From the NCBI GenBank assembly GCA_029936705.1, contig JAPYSD010000182.1, forward strand, positions 1 to 7,084: 7,084 nt of DNA, written 5' to 3'. How positions within the stretch are numbered: the stretch's first letter is position 1; each line of letters starts with the position of its first letter. Shown here piece after piece: positions 6,311 through 7,084 of this stretch. The translations under genes were made by a program, and so were the position numbers. The DNA comes from Croceicoccus sp. GTDB lineage: Bacteria > Pseudomonadota > Alphaproteobacteria > Sphingomonadales > Sphingomonadaceae. The notes under the pieces were generated by a model. That model searched no databases and had not been told where the DNA came from. It saw only the letters and a list, made by a program, of their open reading frames with translations.

Positions 6311-6451
6311 CTAAGGGTAGGCAGAGTGCCACCGTGGTGGAATGGTATCTGCCGCGAACGACGGAGCCGTCAGCGTAAGCGCGATACCGACAGCTAGCGT
6401 CGAGATCGCGCTTCGGTAGCGGTTTAGTGTCGGTCGTCGGTTGCGGCTCAT
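6311..6451 (-). CDS. Tiny exported protein with signal peptide, 46 residues
   Basis: ATG at 6451 overlaps the stop of the upstream membrane-protein gene as ATGA, and the stop is TAG at 6311. The product has a textbook Sec signal: a basic start (MSRNRRPTLNRYR), a hydrophobic core at about residues 15-29, and a likely cut after A33 in SFA|AD. The mature product would be only 13 residues, ADTIPPRWHSAYP. If the signal is not cut, it could instead stay as a membrane-anchored peptide. The Arg pair is not a good Tat motif. The overlap implies translation coupled to the 72-residue membrane protein, so the two probably work together, perhaps in the envelope. What it does is unknown. An alternative reading from 6520 adds a poor N-terminal part and is less likely. 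Confidence 0.65.
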   Translation of the reverse strand: MSRNRRPTLNRYRSAISTLAVGIALTLTAPSFAADTIPPRWHSAYP

Positions 6452-6666
6452 TTGCGCTTTCTCCTCGTCGCCGGGATCGCTTTGTCGCTCTTCCAGGCAC
6501 CATACATATTCGCGTGGCACAGAAGGCCAATGAGGACCAACAGGGCATAGACGGCGACCGGCGCGGGCTGGGTCTGCTTCATGTCCTCGAGGATGATGCC
6601 GAGAGGAAAGAGGCCGGCTGCAAACCAGGCAAAATATTTCAGCGCGCGAGCATGCTCGTCATACAT
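6448..6666 (-). CDS. Small two-helix membrane protein, 72 residues
   Basis: ATG at 6666 starts a 72-residue protein beginning MYDEHARALKYF and ending in TGA at 6448. It has two hydrophobic helices, roughly residues 11-26 and 36-50, joined by a short polar loop (EDMKQTQPA), and a strongly basic tail ending RRKRK. By the positive-inside rule the tail, and hence the N-terminus, should be cytoplasmic, making an inner-membrane hairpin. The ribosome site is weak (ACGAGA, about 10 bases upstream). The frame is open to a TTG at 6747 but the added part has no better start signal. The stop overlaps the start of the 46-residue exported protein. It could be a holin-like, immunity or assembly protein, but nothing in the sequence decides between these. 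Confidence 0.7.
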   Translation of the reverse strand: MYDEHARALKYFAWFAAGLFPLGIILEDMKQTQPAPVAVYALLVLIGLLCHANMYGAWKSDKAIPATRRKRK

Positions 6667-6699
6667 GGGTGCGTTTCTCGTGATTGGTGCTGGGGTTTC

Positions 6700-6720
6700 G
6701 AGTTCTGGTAGCCTGCACTC
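6700..6720. promoter_or_regulatory. Imperfect 21-bp palindrome upstream of the two-helix membrane gene
   Basis: The stretch pairs GAGT with ACTC at its ends, and C with G and GG with CC inside: 7 of 10 possible pairs around a central base. It lies 34-54 bases upstream of the ATG at 6666, where a dimeric regulator could bind. No clear promoter was found next to it. The match is modest and may be chance. Confidence 0.2.
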
Positions 6721-6822
6721 ATGAACAAACGGCAAAAACAGGATCAAGAAAGTGGCGGCGGATGCCGTCAGTAGTGTTCTTTCGACCTGAGTTTACGGAT
6801 GCAACTTCTAGTGCCTATCCCT

Positions 6823-6854
6823 CGCCCTCGCGCATCAATCTGTGCTCGAGGGCG
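6823..6854 (-). terminator. Hairpin after the right-edge gene
   Basis: A perfect 8-bp inverted repeat (CGCCCTCG at 6823-6830, CGAGGGCG at 6847-6854) encloses 16 bases. It lies about 22 bases after the TAG stop of the right-edge gene, inside the 209-base gap before the 72-residue gene. No T tract follows. It probably marks the end of that transcript, though the long loop lowers confidence. Apart from this and the palindrome at 6700-6720, I see no gene in the gap. Confidence 0.35.
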
Positions 6855-6875
6855 GCTTTGGCTCATTCTCGGGAT

Positions 6876-7084
6876 CTAGCGAACGGCCCACATTAGTTCC
6901 TCGTCATCTGCGAGTTTCTCGTCATCGTCCCACGTCGCGATGGCGACGCTGTAACGAGCGTCGTAGCCTTCAGCCTTCTTGACGAAATGCTGGTCCAGGC
7001 GGCGTTCGACTTCGGTGTCAGAGAGGTGGCCTAGTTCAAGTTTCGCCAAGGCGAGCAAAGCGGCGCTGCGGCTAACCCGCAGAG
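6876..7084 (-). CDS. Partial orphan protein, N-terminus off right edge
   Basis: The frame is open from the right edge to a TAG at 6876, so the last 68 residues are seen and the start lies outside the window. A TTG at 7058 could start a 60-residue version, but the frame reads sensibly beyond it (LRVSRSAALLALAKLELG), so a start further right is likelier. The visible part is a helical N-terminal segment with alternating Leu/Ala and Glu (AKLELGHLSDTEVERRLDQH), then a Tyr/Asp stretch and an acidic C-terminus with DDDEK and ADDEEL. It is soluble, with no membrane segment seen. The family is not recognised. Confidence 0.7.
   Translation of the reverse strand, partial: LRVSRSAALLALAKLELGHLSDTEVERRLDQHFVKKAEGYDARYSVAIATWDDDEKLADDEELMWAVR

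Noticed and set aside
5793..6314. Two long plus-strand frames opposite the 208-residue gene
   Set aside because: They are mirror frames of a gene with a strong AAGGAA ribosome site. They carry no ribosome site of their own and have biased composition.
6282..6548. An 88-residue minus frame across the exported-peptide gene
   Set aside because: It is Arg/Cys-rich and out of frame with the signal-peptide protein, whose start is fixed by the ATGA overlap.
6721..6774. A 17-residue plus ORF (MNKRQKQDQESGGGCRQ)
   Set aside because: It is too short, with no ribosome site or promoter, and nothing else on that strand supports it.
6684..6896. A 70-residue plus-strand frame from a GTG
   Set aside because: It has no ribosome site, overlaps the end of the right-edge minus gene, and its composition is that of antisense sequence.

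Overview
This looks like a moderately GC-rich bacterial accessory region, most likely from an alphaproteobacterium and possibly a sphingomonad plasmid or island. That assignment is an impression from codon use, weak Shine-Dalgarno (SD) sites and overall style. No marker gene (replication, conjugation, integrase, IS, tRNA, rRNA, CRISPR) is visible, so neither taxon nor replicon type can be proved here.

All convincing genes lie on the minus strand, so transcription runs from high to low coordinates. In that order: (1) a gene cut by the right edge (7084-6876); (2) a 72-residue two-helix membrane protein (6666-6448) joined by an ATGA overlap to a 46-residue signal-peptide protein (6451-6311); (3) a 208-residue soluble protein (6208-5582); (4) a 472-residue protein (5438-4020); (5) a stretch where the coding signal appears to change frame (4019-3658), joined by another ATGA overlap to a 102-residue protein (3661-3353); (6) a 108-residue protein (3284-2958) and a 187-residue protein with a GTG start (2893-2330); (7) a 183-base gap holding a plausible promoter and a direct repeat; (8) a 406-residue helical, highly charged protein (2146-926); (9) a possible 33-residue ORF (847-746), a 52-residue single-helix membrane protein (681-523), and a gene cut by the left edge (502-1).

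I could not assign any of these proteins to a known family with confidence. The clearest internal relationship is that the left-edge protein and the 472-residue protein are paralogues. They share a KHPxIE start motif and an ungapped 43-residue block with 18 identities, although they lie about 4.5 kb apart. Duplication of a large orphan protein within a cluster of otherwise unknown co-directional genes, several tiny and membrane-bound or exported, is the best candidate for an undescribed system. Its function cannot be inferred from this window.

Several gene ends are followed within 4 to 22 bases by strong GC-rich hairpins without a T tract (894-921, 3317-3346, 5537-5577, 6823-6854). They probably divide the locus into several transcripts.
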